Shown here: positions 12,101 through 19,902 of the stretch, piece after piece | Numbering within the stretch: the first letter of the stretch is position 1 | Layout of the letters: the number at the start of each line of letters is the position of its first letter | Source: Bog-756 sp963841885 | GTDB taxonomy: Bacteria > Actinomycetota > Acidimicrobiia > Acidimicrobiales > RAAP-2 | DNA length: 64,000 nucleotides | NCBI GenBank assembly: GCA_963841885.1 | Contig: CAWJEK010000019.1 | Span: forward strand, 62,001-126,000 | Direction of reading: 5' to 3' | Notes under the pieces: model-generated | Told to the model about the DNA's origin: nothing | Database searches by the model: none | What the model saw: the letters and a program-made list of their open reading frames with translations, nothing else | Position numbers and translations under genes: made by a program

Positions 12101-15073
12101 GACGGTCACCTGGGCCGGGGCCGACTCGACACCCATCGAGTCCTCGAGCGTGTATTCGAATGCATCGGTCCCGGCGGTCTGCGGCGCGGTGTAATCGAAT
12201 GAGACCCCATCGGGGTCCAGCGCCACCTTGCCGGTCGTCTGCGCCGACGTCCTCGACTGGAGGGTGAATCCATTCAGGCGGACCGACAGACCATTGGGAT
12301 CGATGGGCAGTCCGGTGACGGTATTCGTAGTCAGTGGGACAGGGATCACCACCTTCTGGCCGAGAGCCACGCGGACCTGGAGGTCCTCGGCCTGTGGAGG
12401 CTGTGCGCTGGCGGGCGGAGCGGTGACGTTGACTACCGCTAACGCCGAGGCGGACGCCTGCACACTCCCCGGCTGTGGATCGTCGACCACCTCGTATGCG
12501 ATGACCACGACCCCGGGCTGCGTCCCAGCCCGGAAACGCACGGATGTCCCGTCCGTCCATGCGTACCCCTGGCCCTGAATGACTGTGACGTTCGGGGAGA
12601 CGCTCAGTGGCAGGCCCAGGGAGGACCAGGCATTGGTGAGGACAGGCAGGGTGACCACGTTCCCGGCCACGACCGAGGCGTTCACCTGAGCAGCCTGCAC
12701 TGTCTCGATCGGAGGCGCCGTCAGCAGCACGTAGAGCTGGGACTCGGCCGGGGCCACTCCCCCGTCGGACACGGTGTAGGTGTACTCGGCCAGCTCTCCA
12801 GCCCGACCACTCGTCGCGGTCACCTCCAACTGCTTGTTGGCCGACAACTCTGTGAAGAGGCCCGGCGGAGCCGTCCCCACCGGTTCGACCGAGGTGACCG
12901 CCAGCACCGAGCCGGACAGGTCGGAGGCGTCGGCGAGGAGGTCGATCGTCGCCGAGCCCCCTACCGGCACGTTGACGGCCAGCGGCGTCAGCGAGATCGG
13001 TGACTCTTGGATGTTGAAGCGGACGTACCCGACGGTGCTCTCATGGCTGACCGATGAGACGGCCTGGTAGGAGTACGAGTACGAGGCAGCAGGACCCGTA
13101 AAGGTAAGGGCGCCACCATTCACTTGGAGGGCGTTCGCCGGCTGCCCGCCGTTGGGGACCGGTTGGACGCTGCCGGGAACGATCGAGAGCGTTCCGCCGG
13201 CAGGATCGACATCGCTCGCCAGCGGGTGCGCCGTCACCGGAGTATTCGCCATCCCCACCACCACGTCGTCGGTGACGACCGGTGCGCCGGTGGGCTCGAC
13301 CGCTTTCACCGTCACGACGTAGGAGCTCGTGAGACCGCCGATGGATGAGACGTCGACACGGACGGTTGCCTGGGTGCCGGTGAAACCGCTGAAGTCCACC
13401 CACCCGGTCGGCGTCGCGTGGGCTTGGACCGTCCCGGAGAGCACTTGTACGCCCGAGACGACAATTGGGGTTCCTTCGGGGCTGTACCAGTCCCGCAGTA
13501 CGTCGTACTGGGCCTGTCCATTCTGGGCGAACACCGTCGGAGCCGTACTGGGGTTCAAGAGTGCAGGCGCCAACCCGGGAGCGTCCGCCGCGATCACCGT
13601 GACCGGGACCACGGCCTGAGCGGTGATGCCGCGTCCGTTGTCCACTTTGACGCTCAGATCGAACTGGGTACCCGCCGGAGGGGCCGGTGAGCTGGCCCCC
13701 AGATCGACCACGACCTTGGTGTGGTCCTGGGACAAGGAGACATCGCCCGACGGCACGCCCGTCGGCGTCACCTGGTCCATGAACAGCTCGTCACCCGCGC
13801 TGTCGTAGTCACCCGTGAGGACCGGAAGATAGGCAACTGTGCCCTCACGCACCTGGAACGGGCGAGGTGGAGGAATGACGATCGTCAGCGGCGTGGCCTT
13901 GGGATTCCTCAGTGAGGGATTCACCTGGCTCGTGCTCTTGGCGGCGTCGACTTCCTGCCACGGCACGACGAACAGGGAATCCTGGACAACCTCGAACGCG
14001 TCTCCGGTCGAGGTGTCGTTGAGAACCGGTTCCGTGCCACCGGTTCGGAAGACCAAGGACGGGAATTGGGTCGGCGGGATCACACTGCCCCAACCGTGAG
14101 CCCCCTCGAGGGTGGAGTCGACATGGGTACCGTTCGGGCAGGTCTCGACGAATCTGGCCGTCGGTAGTTGCCAGGCCCCGAAGGCACATCCGGAGGCATC
14201 TCCCGCCGGCCGGACGGGGGAGGCAGCACCACCGACGCGATCGAGAACCACAGGTGACGAACCGTCAGATATGCCCATCAGGCCGCTGTCGGTGGCGACG
14301 AGGACCTGAGATCCTTCGGGAGCGCCCTGCTCGAGTTGCGGGTCCTGACCCAGCCTCGCCAGTGGGGTGACGGTTCCGTCAGACCAGGCCAATTCCTTGT
14401 TGGCGAGCAGGACGCCCTTGTCGGCGACGACGACGAGTTGGGCATGATCCGAGTTGGTCGCCGGGCCGGACTGGACCGAAGTCGCCGAAACACCGGCGGG
14501 GACGACGTAGAACTTTCCCGATTGGTCGGCGTGGGCCACCACGGTGCCATCAGCGCCGATGGCGACCTCACCAGTGCCCGGGAACGTGATCGAAGGCGAA
14601 CCGTCGAGTGCCGGCTGGCCTCCCGACATCGAGCCGAGGTACACCTTGGTGGCCCCCCCGACGACCTCCGAGGCGGCCACCACGCCATCGTCCATCGCCA
14701 CCTGGGCCGAGCCGTCTCGGTTGGGGACCTCGACCGACTGACTCTTGACCATCGTGGCGGGATCGAGACCGGTCAGGGCACCGGCCTGATCGATGAGCGT
14801 CTGGTCCGCACTCTGATCGACAGCCACATTCGGGGAGGCTTCTACCGTCGCGTCGTAGGCGTGGGCGGGAAGTGAGATCCGGTTGACCTCCGTCGCCGAT
14901 GAGTTCGTCACCCACACCTCGGTTCCGGATGTCGGGAACGACGTGGCCGTCCATGGGTGACTGGCGAGCGAGAGGATCACAGCAACCAGTCCGCCGACGA
15001 CGAGGACCGCGACGATCGGGTGTTCACCGACGGCCGCGAACCAGCGGTTCAGGAAACGACGTGCCGCGATCAT
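9104..15073 (-). CDS. giant Ig-like/fibronectin type III surface protein
   Basis: This is a 1989-residue exported protein with a single N-terminal membrane anchor (residues about 19-42, PIVAVLVVGGLVAVILSLAS) and no cleavable signal. After it come a region without clear repeats (about 50-380) that could be propeller-like, many cadherin/Ig-like modules (about 400-1430), and four or five fibronectin type III domains in the last 500 residues (repeats of PGPPxxVxA...WxPP and YTFTVTASNSIG-like strands). Such proteins display ligand-binding rods outside the cell. The position between an FHA protein (ATGA overlap at 15070-15073) and moxR matches the FN3 gene of PFNA-type clusters. The 3' end (about 9.1-10.6 kb) is visibly more AT-rich than the rest. 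Confidence 0.87.
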   Translation of the reverse strand: MIAARRFLNRWFAAVGEHPIVAVLVVGGLVAVILSLASHPWTATSFPTSGTEVWVTNSSATEVNRISLPAHAYDATVEASPNVAVDQSADQTLIDQAGALTGLDPATMVKSQSVEVPNRDGSAQVAMDDGVVAASEVVGGATKVYLGSMSGGQPALDGSPSITFPGTGEVAIGADGTVVAHADQSGKFYVVPAGVSATSVQSGPATNSDHAQLVVVADKGVLLANKELAWSDGTVTPLARLGQDPQLEQGAPEGSQVLVATDSGLMGISDGSSPVVLDRVGGAASPVRPAGDASGCAFGAWQLPTARFVETCPNGTHVDSTLEGAHGWGSVIPPTQFPSLVFRTGGTEPVLNDTSTGDAFEVVQDSLFVVPWQEVDAAKSTSQVNPSLRNPKATPLTIVIPPPRPFQVREGTVAYLPVLTGDYDSAGDELFMDQVTPTGVPSGDVSLSQDHTKVVVDLGASSPAPPAGTQFDLSVKVDNGRGITAQAVVPVTVIAADAPGLAPALLNPSTAPTVFAQNGQAQYDVLRDWYSPEGTPIVVSGVQVLSGTVQAHATPTGWVDFSGFTGTQATVRVDVSSIGGLTSSYVVTVKAVEPTGAPVVTDDVVVGMANTPVTAHPLASDVDPAGGTLSIVPGSVQPVPNGGQPANALQVNGGALTFTGPAASYSYSYQAVSSVSHESTVGYVRFNIQESPISLTPLAVNVPVGGSATIDLLADASDLSGSVLAVTSVEPVGTAPPGLFTELSANKQLEVTATSGRAGELAEYTYTVSDGGVAPAESQLYVLLTAPPIETVQAAQVNASVVAGNVVTLPVLTNAWSSLGLPLSVSPNVTVIQGQGYAWTDGTSVRFRAGTQPGVVVIAYEVVDDPQPGSVQASASALAVVNVTAPPASAQPPQAEDLQVRVALGQKVVIPVPLTTNTVTGLPIDPNGLSVRLNGFTLQSRTSAQTTGKVALDPDGVSFDYTAPQTAGTDAFEYTLEDSMGVESAPAQVTVVIFQPPAGVVPTTVPSTYHLGYGASAVLPVLDQASDPSGESLSLRIQPSSDQQALQASATADQQMHVQVPSTCPAGHQEGPTGCVFTVFYVAYALQTSNLTPVTIVVDGTSTGLPPVAPDVYPAYSSNKSTVTVQLGQYVTDPSGPVSALQLSFPDGGATHVGLTVTAELADEPEPLLYEVTDPLTKLSASAVIWLPGLKQVEPVVRSDVAPVQLDAGGPGVQVPLDNYFSVPSGYTVDGQAAQSEPAGIQVTGSGSSVTISADSSTGGPYDVEVAVHASGQSNVVDLPIPVQVKGTISTPITVYAPTVQVSLDQTTTQSISLLQNVSDPAAQPSQLVFHLGASSDSRVTYQQTGSTVAITANGTSANSYGSSIPVTVSFGSQSKQFTIDVTAQPINLTFSLTPFSQTIDVGTPTTFSLAPYVSAVATVASQDQWHVTSVSGEPSGWTASPSGTSITVDATTFQGSTQQLSFTVAANSNSSQTADGTVSITTQSKPGPPTNVTATALPQGNQIDVNVSWSPPTQTGGNLPISYAVQGAGGCTPTAGATQCTVTKGVSDGQSYTFTVTASNSIGSSEASKTLLAPSEPGPPVIVSATAGGGSVSVTWAPPSPPTTGTAVAISGYSVSALDITTGAPPLSCGEQVPPNATTYSCTGLANGDQYRISVATQSQLGSEAALSSPQTPYAAPSAPGMPQYIQTYQTPDKIAMSWDPSVQSGAQISGYTLTCQEAGGACTDVDIDQPQGTTAAATATVSGDFGQMLQFIVAVQYVNPNDPGTILTSPTTSSSPVTPQVPPTWSGAPAEQTGLDVNSASLDWQPDISTNGANVTYTLYEGVGQPGNTAECQAETQLFSQIGTPNDTVSGLAAGKTYCFQIEADYAIPNGPSGKVMDPTVTPVTTDPQTMITQVAVCAVSAGNYQMTWNSSNSSATYSVFESDSSLNPFNLPTPTATGLTVTSFPLTADATSTTPIYVGVEPDGFNPQLAATKFVPASAPACSTSN

Positions 15074-16224
15074 CCGACCCTCCCCCGGACGGGCTCCCGG
15101 ACCATGCGGAAGGAGCGGTCACCGAAGTTCACGACGCTGCCTTCTGGCAGGGCTACGGCGTGCCCTGGCTCGACGGGATGTTCGACGCCACTCGGGTCGA
15201 CGACCACGGTCCCATTGGTAGAACCGAGGTCTTCGATCGAGGCGCTCCGCCCGTCGTAGCGCAAGACCAGATGTGTCTTCGACACCGAGCGGTCGGCGTC
15301 GTCTATCGGAACGAACGTCGAATCTTCTTCTGCATCCGGTGACTCCGGATCACGCCCCACGAAGATGGAGCCCTTCAGAGCGACCCGCTCACCGGTGTCG
15401 AACCGTGCCACGAGGGCAGCCAGAGTGGTGGCGTCGTCGATTTCCTCGTGGTGGCTTCCGACGGCTCTGCCATTCTTTCGAACGATCGTCTCGTCCTGAT
15501 GCGATTGTGACAGTCCCTCGGCGGATGTGGGTACGGATCGAGTGGCCACTACCGGAGTTCCCGCTGGGATCGGCGGCTCGGGCTGCAGACGTACTCCAAG
15601 ATCGGGCGGGGTCCACGTGGGTCCGGTGGACTGTACGGCTCCCCCACCGCCTGGTGACCCCGGAAATCCGGTCATCGTCGACTGCAGAGGAGTGGTCAGA
15701 CCGTCCACCGCAGGCGAAGGCTGACTCTCCCCCGCAGGCCTCGGGGCAAATTCCGTCGGATCGGAAACTGAACCGTCCAGGGCGGTCCCCGGCACGCCAC
15801 CGTTGCCCATCGAAGGTACGTTCACGACCTCGAGGGCATATGAGCCGCTGCTCGCGGGGACCGCCGATGCCGGAGCACAAGCCAACTCCTCATGGAGAGC
15901 GAGGAGGACCGAACTCATGATCGAGCCGGTCACTCTCACCTGCACCTTTCGATGGTCCTCCTCGACGAATGCAGCCCAGGTCTCCGTTGACTTGATGAGC
16001 AGGAACGGAATGCCGATCACAACCGGCAAGAGGAGGAAACCAAGGGTCAACGACCATACCGGTCGATAGGAACGGGCGAACTGGATCCTTGTCGCGCTCG
16101 CCGAGACGGTCCTGTACTCAGAAGTCGCCACGGCTAGGAGAACCTCAGTGGCTTCGCCCGCCCCCAGGTAGGGACAGGCGATCACCTCGTCTCTCGCTTG
16201 CGCCTTCGCCACAACCGCATCCAC
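15070..16224 (-). CDS. membrane protein with C-terminal FHA domain
   Basis: The product has 384 residues. It has a short cytoplasmic start, a hydrophobic stretch at about residues 54-79 (SLTLGFLLLPVVIGIPFLLI), a long Pro/Gly/Ser-rich linker and a C-terminal FHA domain (VGRDPES, SVSKTHLVL, DLGSTNGT). FHA domains bind phosphothreonine, so a natural partner is the divergent Ser/Thr kinase 322 bp away; that pairing is inference. It is the first gene of the operon. The GTG at 16224 is the first start after an in-frame TAA, but an adjacent open frame up to about 16459 encodes a plausible helix-containing stretch. The true N-terminus could lie upstream beyond another indel. Confidence 0.8.
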   Translation of the reverse strand: MDAVVAKAQARDEVIACPYLGAGEATEVLLAVATSEYRTVSASATRIQFARSYRPVWSLTLGFLLLPVVIGIPFLLIKSTETWAAFVEEDHRKVQVRVTGSIMSSVLLALHEELACAPASAVPASSGSYALEVVNVPSMGNGGVPGTALDGSVSDPTEFAPRPAGESQPSPAVDGLTTPLQSTMTGFPGSPGGGGAVQSTGPTWTPPDLGVRLQPEPPIPAGTPVVATRSVPTSAEGLSQSHQDETIVRKNGRAVGSHHEEIDDATTLAALVARFDTGERVALKGSIFVGRDPESPDAEEDSTFVPIDDADRSVSKTHLVLRYDGRSASIEDLGSTNGTVVVDPSGVEHPVEPGHAVALPEGSVVNFGDRSFRMVREPVRGRVG

Positions 16225-16546
16225 CCGGTTCGCTTCCGTGCGGTTCGTGCAGGCGTGTTAGTGCGAATCCGCCAAGCAAGCCAATGGCTGCCCCCGCTCG
16301 TTCCCTCACCGTCGGCCTGCAATCCGCCTTCCGGGTCAGCACAATATCCAAATGCTCTACGCCGCGCACTTTGACAACCGATTCGACCGTCGAGGTCCAT
16401 GGAACGCCGGTTGCCAGCCGACTGCATCGATCGACCCAGGCCGAGCGCTGTGCACGCAATGCCGGTCACGGAATTGAGGCCCATCGATTCCGGCTGTGAC
16501 AATCTGACGTGTGGAGCGACCTCGGACACCGACGGAGGGAGGCGGA
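16225..16546. other. intergenic region between FHA gene and kinase gene
   Basis: This 322-bp divergent region is relatively AT-rich. It should hold promoters for both directions. A plus-strand TTGACA at 16371-16376 is a candidate -35 without a good -10. A minus-strand open frame across 16145-16459 could be an extension of the FHA gene if an indel is present. No repeat or RNA gene was recognised. Confidence 0.4.
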
Positions 16547-18485
16547 ATGTACGGTGCGCCGGTAGATGGACGCCTACCTGAAATCCCAGGATACAGCGCC
16601 TTTTCTCCTATAGGGAGTGGTGCAACGAGCAACGTCTACCGAGCTCGTGACGAAGCCCTCGACAGGTGGGTGGCCATCAAGGTCTTTCTCTCCGAAGACC
16701 CGGATGGCTCAGCCATGGATCGCTACCGTTCGCGAGCGCGGGATCATGGCTGCCCTCGGCACCCATCCTCATGTCGTCCAAGTACTCGGGGCAGGTGTCT
16801 CGGTTGGTGGATCCCATTACGTGGTCATGGAACTGTATGAGCGGGGCTCTGTAGCGCACCGAATCAGGACACACGGTGCGCTACCCGTCAGAGAGGCCCT
16901 CGACGTGGCCATAAAGATTTCGAGTGCCATGGAAGCCGCCCACCAAGCTGGGATACTCCACCGTGACATCAAGCCACAGAACATCCTGCTGTCCGATTAC
17001 GGTCCGGCGTTGGCCGATTTTGGAATATCACGAGCGGTGGTAAACCTTGAATGGTCGCACAGTCTTGACCAGCTTACGCCGGTGCATGCAGCGCCCGAGA
17101 TTCTTAGGGGTGAGCATCCGACGGCGGCGGCAGATGTCTATTCGCTGGGATCGACCCTGTTCAACATGCTGGCGGGTTCCCCGGCATTTTTCGACAGATC
17201 CGAGGCCAGCCTAGTTGCGTTCTTTGCACGGGTAGAGAATGAGCCACTCCCCGCAATCGCTCAGCTTGCCTCGTTCCCTCGCATCTCCCACGTACTCCAC
17301 ACCGCGATGGCAAAGAGACCAACCGATCGTTTCGCGAACGCGACCGATCTACGAATCGCGCTGATTGAGGCTATGGACTCCATGTCGAACAACGGAGTCA
17401 GGACCCTTTCGCCGAACCAGGACCTCGAAAAAACAGTGCTCCGGAGCGCCTTGGTCGAAAGCGCCGCTGCAGGAGACCACACGATCGAACGACGCCTGGT
17501 CACTGAACCGTTGAATGCGCCATCCGAGGATCTGCTCGCCGGATCAGAACCCGGCTCCGGCGAGGACGCTCACGATTTCGAGGATGGATGCGGGGTGGTC
17601 CCTGCGCACCGACACCCTCACGGAGGAGGTTGGATAGCTGAGACGGCCGCCGTGGACGTGTCGGTCTTCGTTGGACCCGACGCCGCAGTGTTCGGAACCG
17701 CAAAGGTCACTGGGATGGCCACGATCCTCGATACCGCCTGGGTGTCAGATTCGGCCGTCGTGAGTGATCATGCCCGGATCAGCGGCGACGCCGACGTCCG
17801 AGGTGCGGCACACATCGAGGGAAGCGCCGAAGTGGGCGGCGACGCCATCGTCGCTGACGACGCGTTCGTCGGAGACCACGCCCATGTACTCGGCTCCGCC
17901 CGACTCTTCGGCCAGGCCATCGTTCGAGGGAGTGCAATCATCAAGGGCCATTCCTTCGTCAGCGATCGCGAGGTATCAGGTGACGAGGTCGTCGATGAAC
18001 TCGACAGACCGTTCGGAATCGTCGACTCGAGTCGCCATGACTTCGAGGACGGAGCAGGCGCTGTGCCAGCGCGCCGGCATGAGTACGGCGGTGGGTGGGT
18101 TGCCGATACGGCCACGGTTGCTCCGACAGCGTTCGTCGGAAGCAGGGCCAAAGTGTTCGGAAGAGCACGCGTCATGGATCGTGCCGTCGTTGTGGGTACG
18201 TCATGGGTTCTTGGGGACGCCGTGGTGTGCGACAGTGCTCGCATTACCGGAGATGCCGAGGTGAACGGATTTGCGCGGGTCTCTCAACACGCTGAAGTAG
18301 GTGAACATGCCCTCGTATCCGACCACGCCCTCGTCAGCGGGAACGCCCGCATCGGTGACGATGCTCAGGCCTGTGGAAACTGTGAAGTCACCGGAAACGC
18401 AATAGTTCTGGGAACCGCGCTCATAGACGGCAACTACGCAGTTGGAGACGAGCAAATCATATTCGGCGAGGGGGAGGCACCATAA
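16547..18485 (+). CDS. Ser/Thr protein kinase fused to two hexapeptide-repeat (beta-helix) modules (frameshifted)
   Basis: About 645 residues are expected. The kinase domain occupies about 16595-17340, with Gly loop IGSGATSNVY, VAIK lysine, HRDIKPQN catalytic loop, DFG and HAAPE motifs, so it should be active. The frame shifts at the TT at 16729-16730 (one extra T): removing it joins DRYR to RERGIMAALGTHPHVV. There is no membrane helix. The C-terminal half holds two copies (from 17571 and from 18036) of a module that starts HDFEDG...GGGW and continues as runs of hexapeptides such as ARISGD and ARVMDR, the signature of a left-handed beta-helix. The start is ATG 16547 with a GGAGGGA ribosome-binding site. 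The gene diverges from the FHA-FN3-MoxR operon, as expected for its phosphorylating partner. Base composition is more AT-rich than the genes to the right. Confidence 0.88.
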
Positions 18486-18504
18486 GGACGTCCGGGCGAC
18501 GTCC
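18486..18504 (+). terminator. hairpin after the kinase gene
   Basis: A 7-bp perfect stem (GGACGTC / GACGTCC) with a 5-base loop begins at the first base after the TAA stop. It lies between two convergent genes. It lacks a long T-run, as is common in high-GC actinomycetes, so it is a probable rather than certain terminator. Confidence 0.55.
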
Positions 18505-18553
18505 CCCTACCTCAGAGCCCGCAAAGTCCGGGACCAGTCTCCGGCTGCCGTCC

Positions 18554-19513
18554 TCAGGTCACCTTGAGTGGAATCGTGGCCGTGTTGGTCAGTGGCAGCC
18601 CGAAGAGGGTGATGCCGTAGGTCACCGTGACCTTCTGCTTCCCGGTGACGCCGGCGGGGACGGTGAAGCCACCCGAGATCCTGGGCGGCGTGAGGGTCGG
18701 TGGGTTGTAAACGGCCGGACTGACGGTGATGTCGTTGGCTGCCGTGACCGCCGGCGACCTGCCGTGCTGGAAGGTGACGGTGATCACCGGGGCCGGAGGG
18801 GTGCCGGCCCCCAGCAGGCCGGCGAGCGACGCGAGCGTGGCCAGCCACCAGTAGGTCGTGGCTCCCGGGGCATCACCGACCGAAACCGTCGCTCCCGGTG
18901 CGGCCTTCGTCGTCGAGCCGACCAGTGTCGGGTTCGGGGGCAGCAGGGGGTCACCGGCGTACTCGACGAGCACACTCCCACCCGCCACGGGCGTGAAGCT
19001 CGTCAGGTCGATCATGGTCAGTCCGCAGCCCGGCAGACCGGCATTGATCTGGGCGGTCGTCGGCGGGCATACCGCGTTCGGATCGAGGTCGTGCGACGTC
19101 GGCAGGGTGTACGTCGTGTTCAGGTCGCCGGAGAGATCCGACACCGGGAAACTGAGGGCTGCGGTGTTCACCTCCGGCAACGAGTCCAACAAGCTCAGCA
19201 GTCCGGGCAGCGACGTCACCTGACCCGTGAGCAGCGGCTTGGCCGCCGGGTCGATGGCCAGGAGGAGGCTGGTCTCCATCAGCAGGTAGGGGTGGAGCAC
19301 GCCGAGCCCCGTGCAGGAGACGGCGACCTTCTCGCCCACGCTGGCGTTCAACAGGATCGGGAACGCCGACTTGTTGAAGGTGCAGCTCGGAGCGGCCGTG
19401 GCGGCTCCGGCGAGGGCCGGTGCCCCGGTCGACACTCCGAGCGCACCTCCGAGTAGTGCTATCGGCGCCACCACGGCCAGGCACAACCTGCTGAGTCGGG
19501 TACTGCGCTTCAT
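18554..19513 (-). CDS. exported protein of unknown function
   Basis: The 319-residue product has a clear Sec signal peptide (MKRSTRLSRLCLAVVAPIAL, then a small-residue cleavage region near ALAGAATAA). The mature part is rich in Thr, Pro, Gly and Val and looks like an all-beta extracellular protein, with a few Cys residues that could form disulfides. I do not recognise a family. It is transcribed away from the propeller-like gene across a 389-bp gap. Confidence 0.72.
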   Translation of the reverse strand: MKRSTRLSRLCLAVVAPIALLGGALGVSTGAPALAGAATAAPSCTFNKSAFPILLNASVGEKVAVSCTGLGVLHPYLLMETSLLLAIDPAAKPLLTGQVTSLPGLLSLLDSLPEVNTAALSFPVSDLSGDLNTTYTLPTSHDLDPNAVCPPTTAQINAGLPGCGLTMIDLTSFTPVAGGSVLVEYAGDPLLPPNPTLVGSTTKAAPGATVSVGDAPGATTYWWLATLASLAGLLGAGTPPAPVITVTFQHGRSPAVTAANDITVSPAVYNPPTLTPPRISGGFTVPAGVTGKQKVTVTYGITLFGLPLTNTATIPLKVT

Positions 19514-19902
19514 GCTCCGTCCCCCTGGTCGATGGGCACGCGCGGATTCGGCGCCCGAACGGGCTCCCTATTCCCATCCACCGTGTCGGCAAACACCGGC
19601 GACGGGAGTTCTCCCCTATCGACGGGGGCTGCGGGACACCCGGTGACGGCGACACGACCTCCACTTCTGCAGCTCGCGCCACCCGTCCAGAATTCCGCTT
19701 GACAACCTCTGAGGGCGGCCGGACGATGGCCCCGGGCTCGATTCCGGTCGTGCACCGCGACGGACGGACCGTTCCGTGCGCCGGGCGAGGTAGCCGAGGC
19801 GCAGCCCGAGCGGGCCGTCCGAAGGAGTCGGCTTGACAACTCTCCGACGTGTGACCGCAACGACGGCTCCCGCCGATCCCACCGGGCGGGGGTGGTCGAC
19901 CG
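19514..19902. other. intergenic region with repeated CTTGACAAC motif
   Basis: This 389-bp divergent region contains two plus-strand copies of GCTTGACAACYTCT-like sequence, at about 19698 and 19832. Each offers a TTGACA-type -35 but neither has a good -10. They could be paired activator sites or promoter remnants. No gene is recognised here. Confidence 0.35.
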
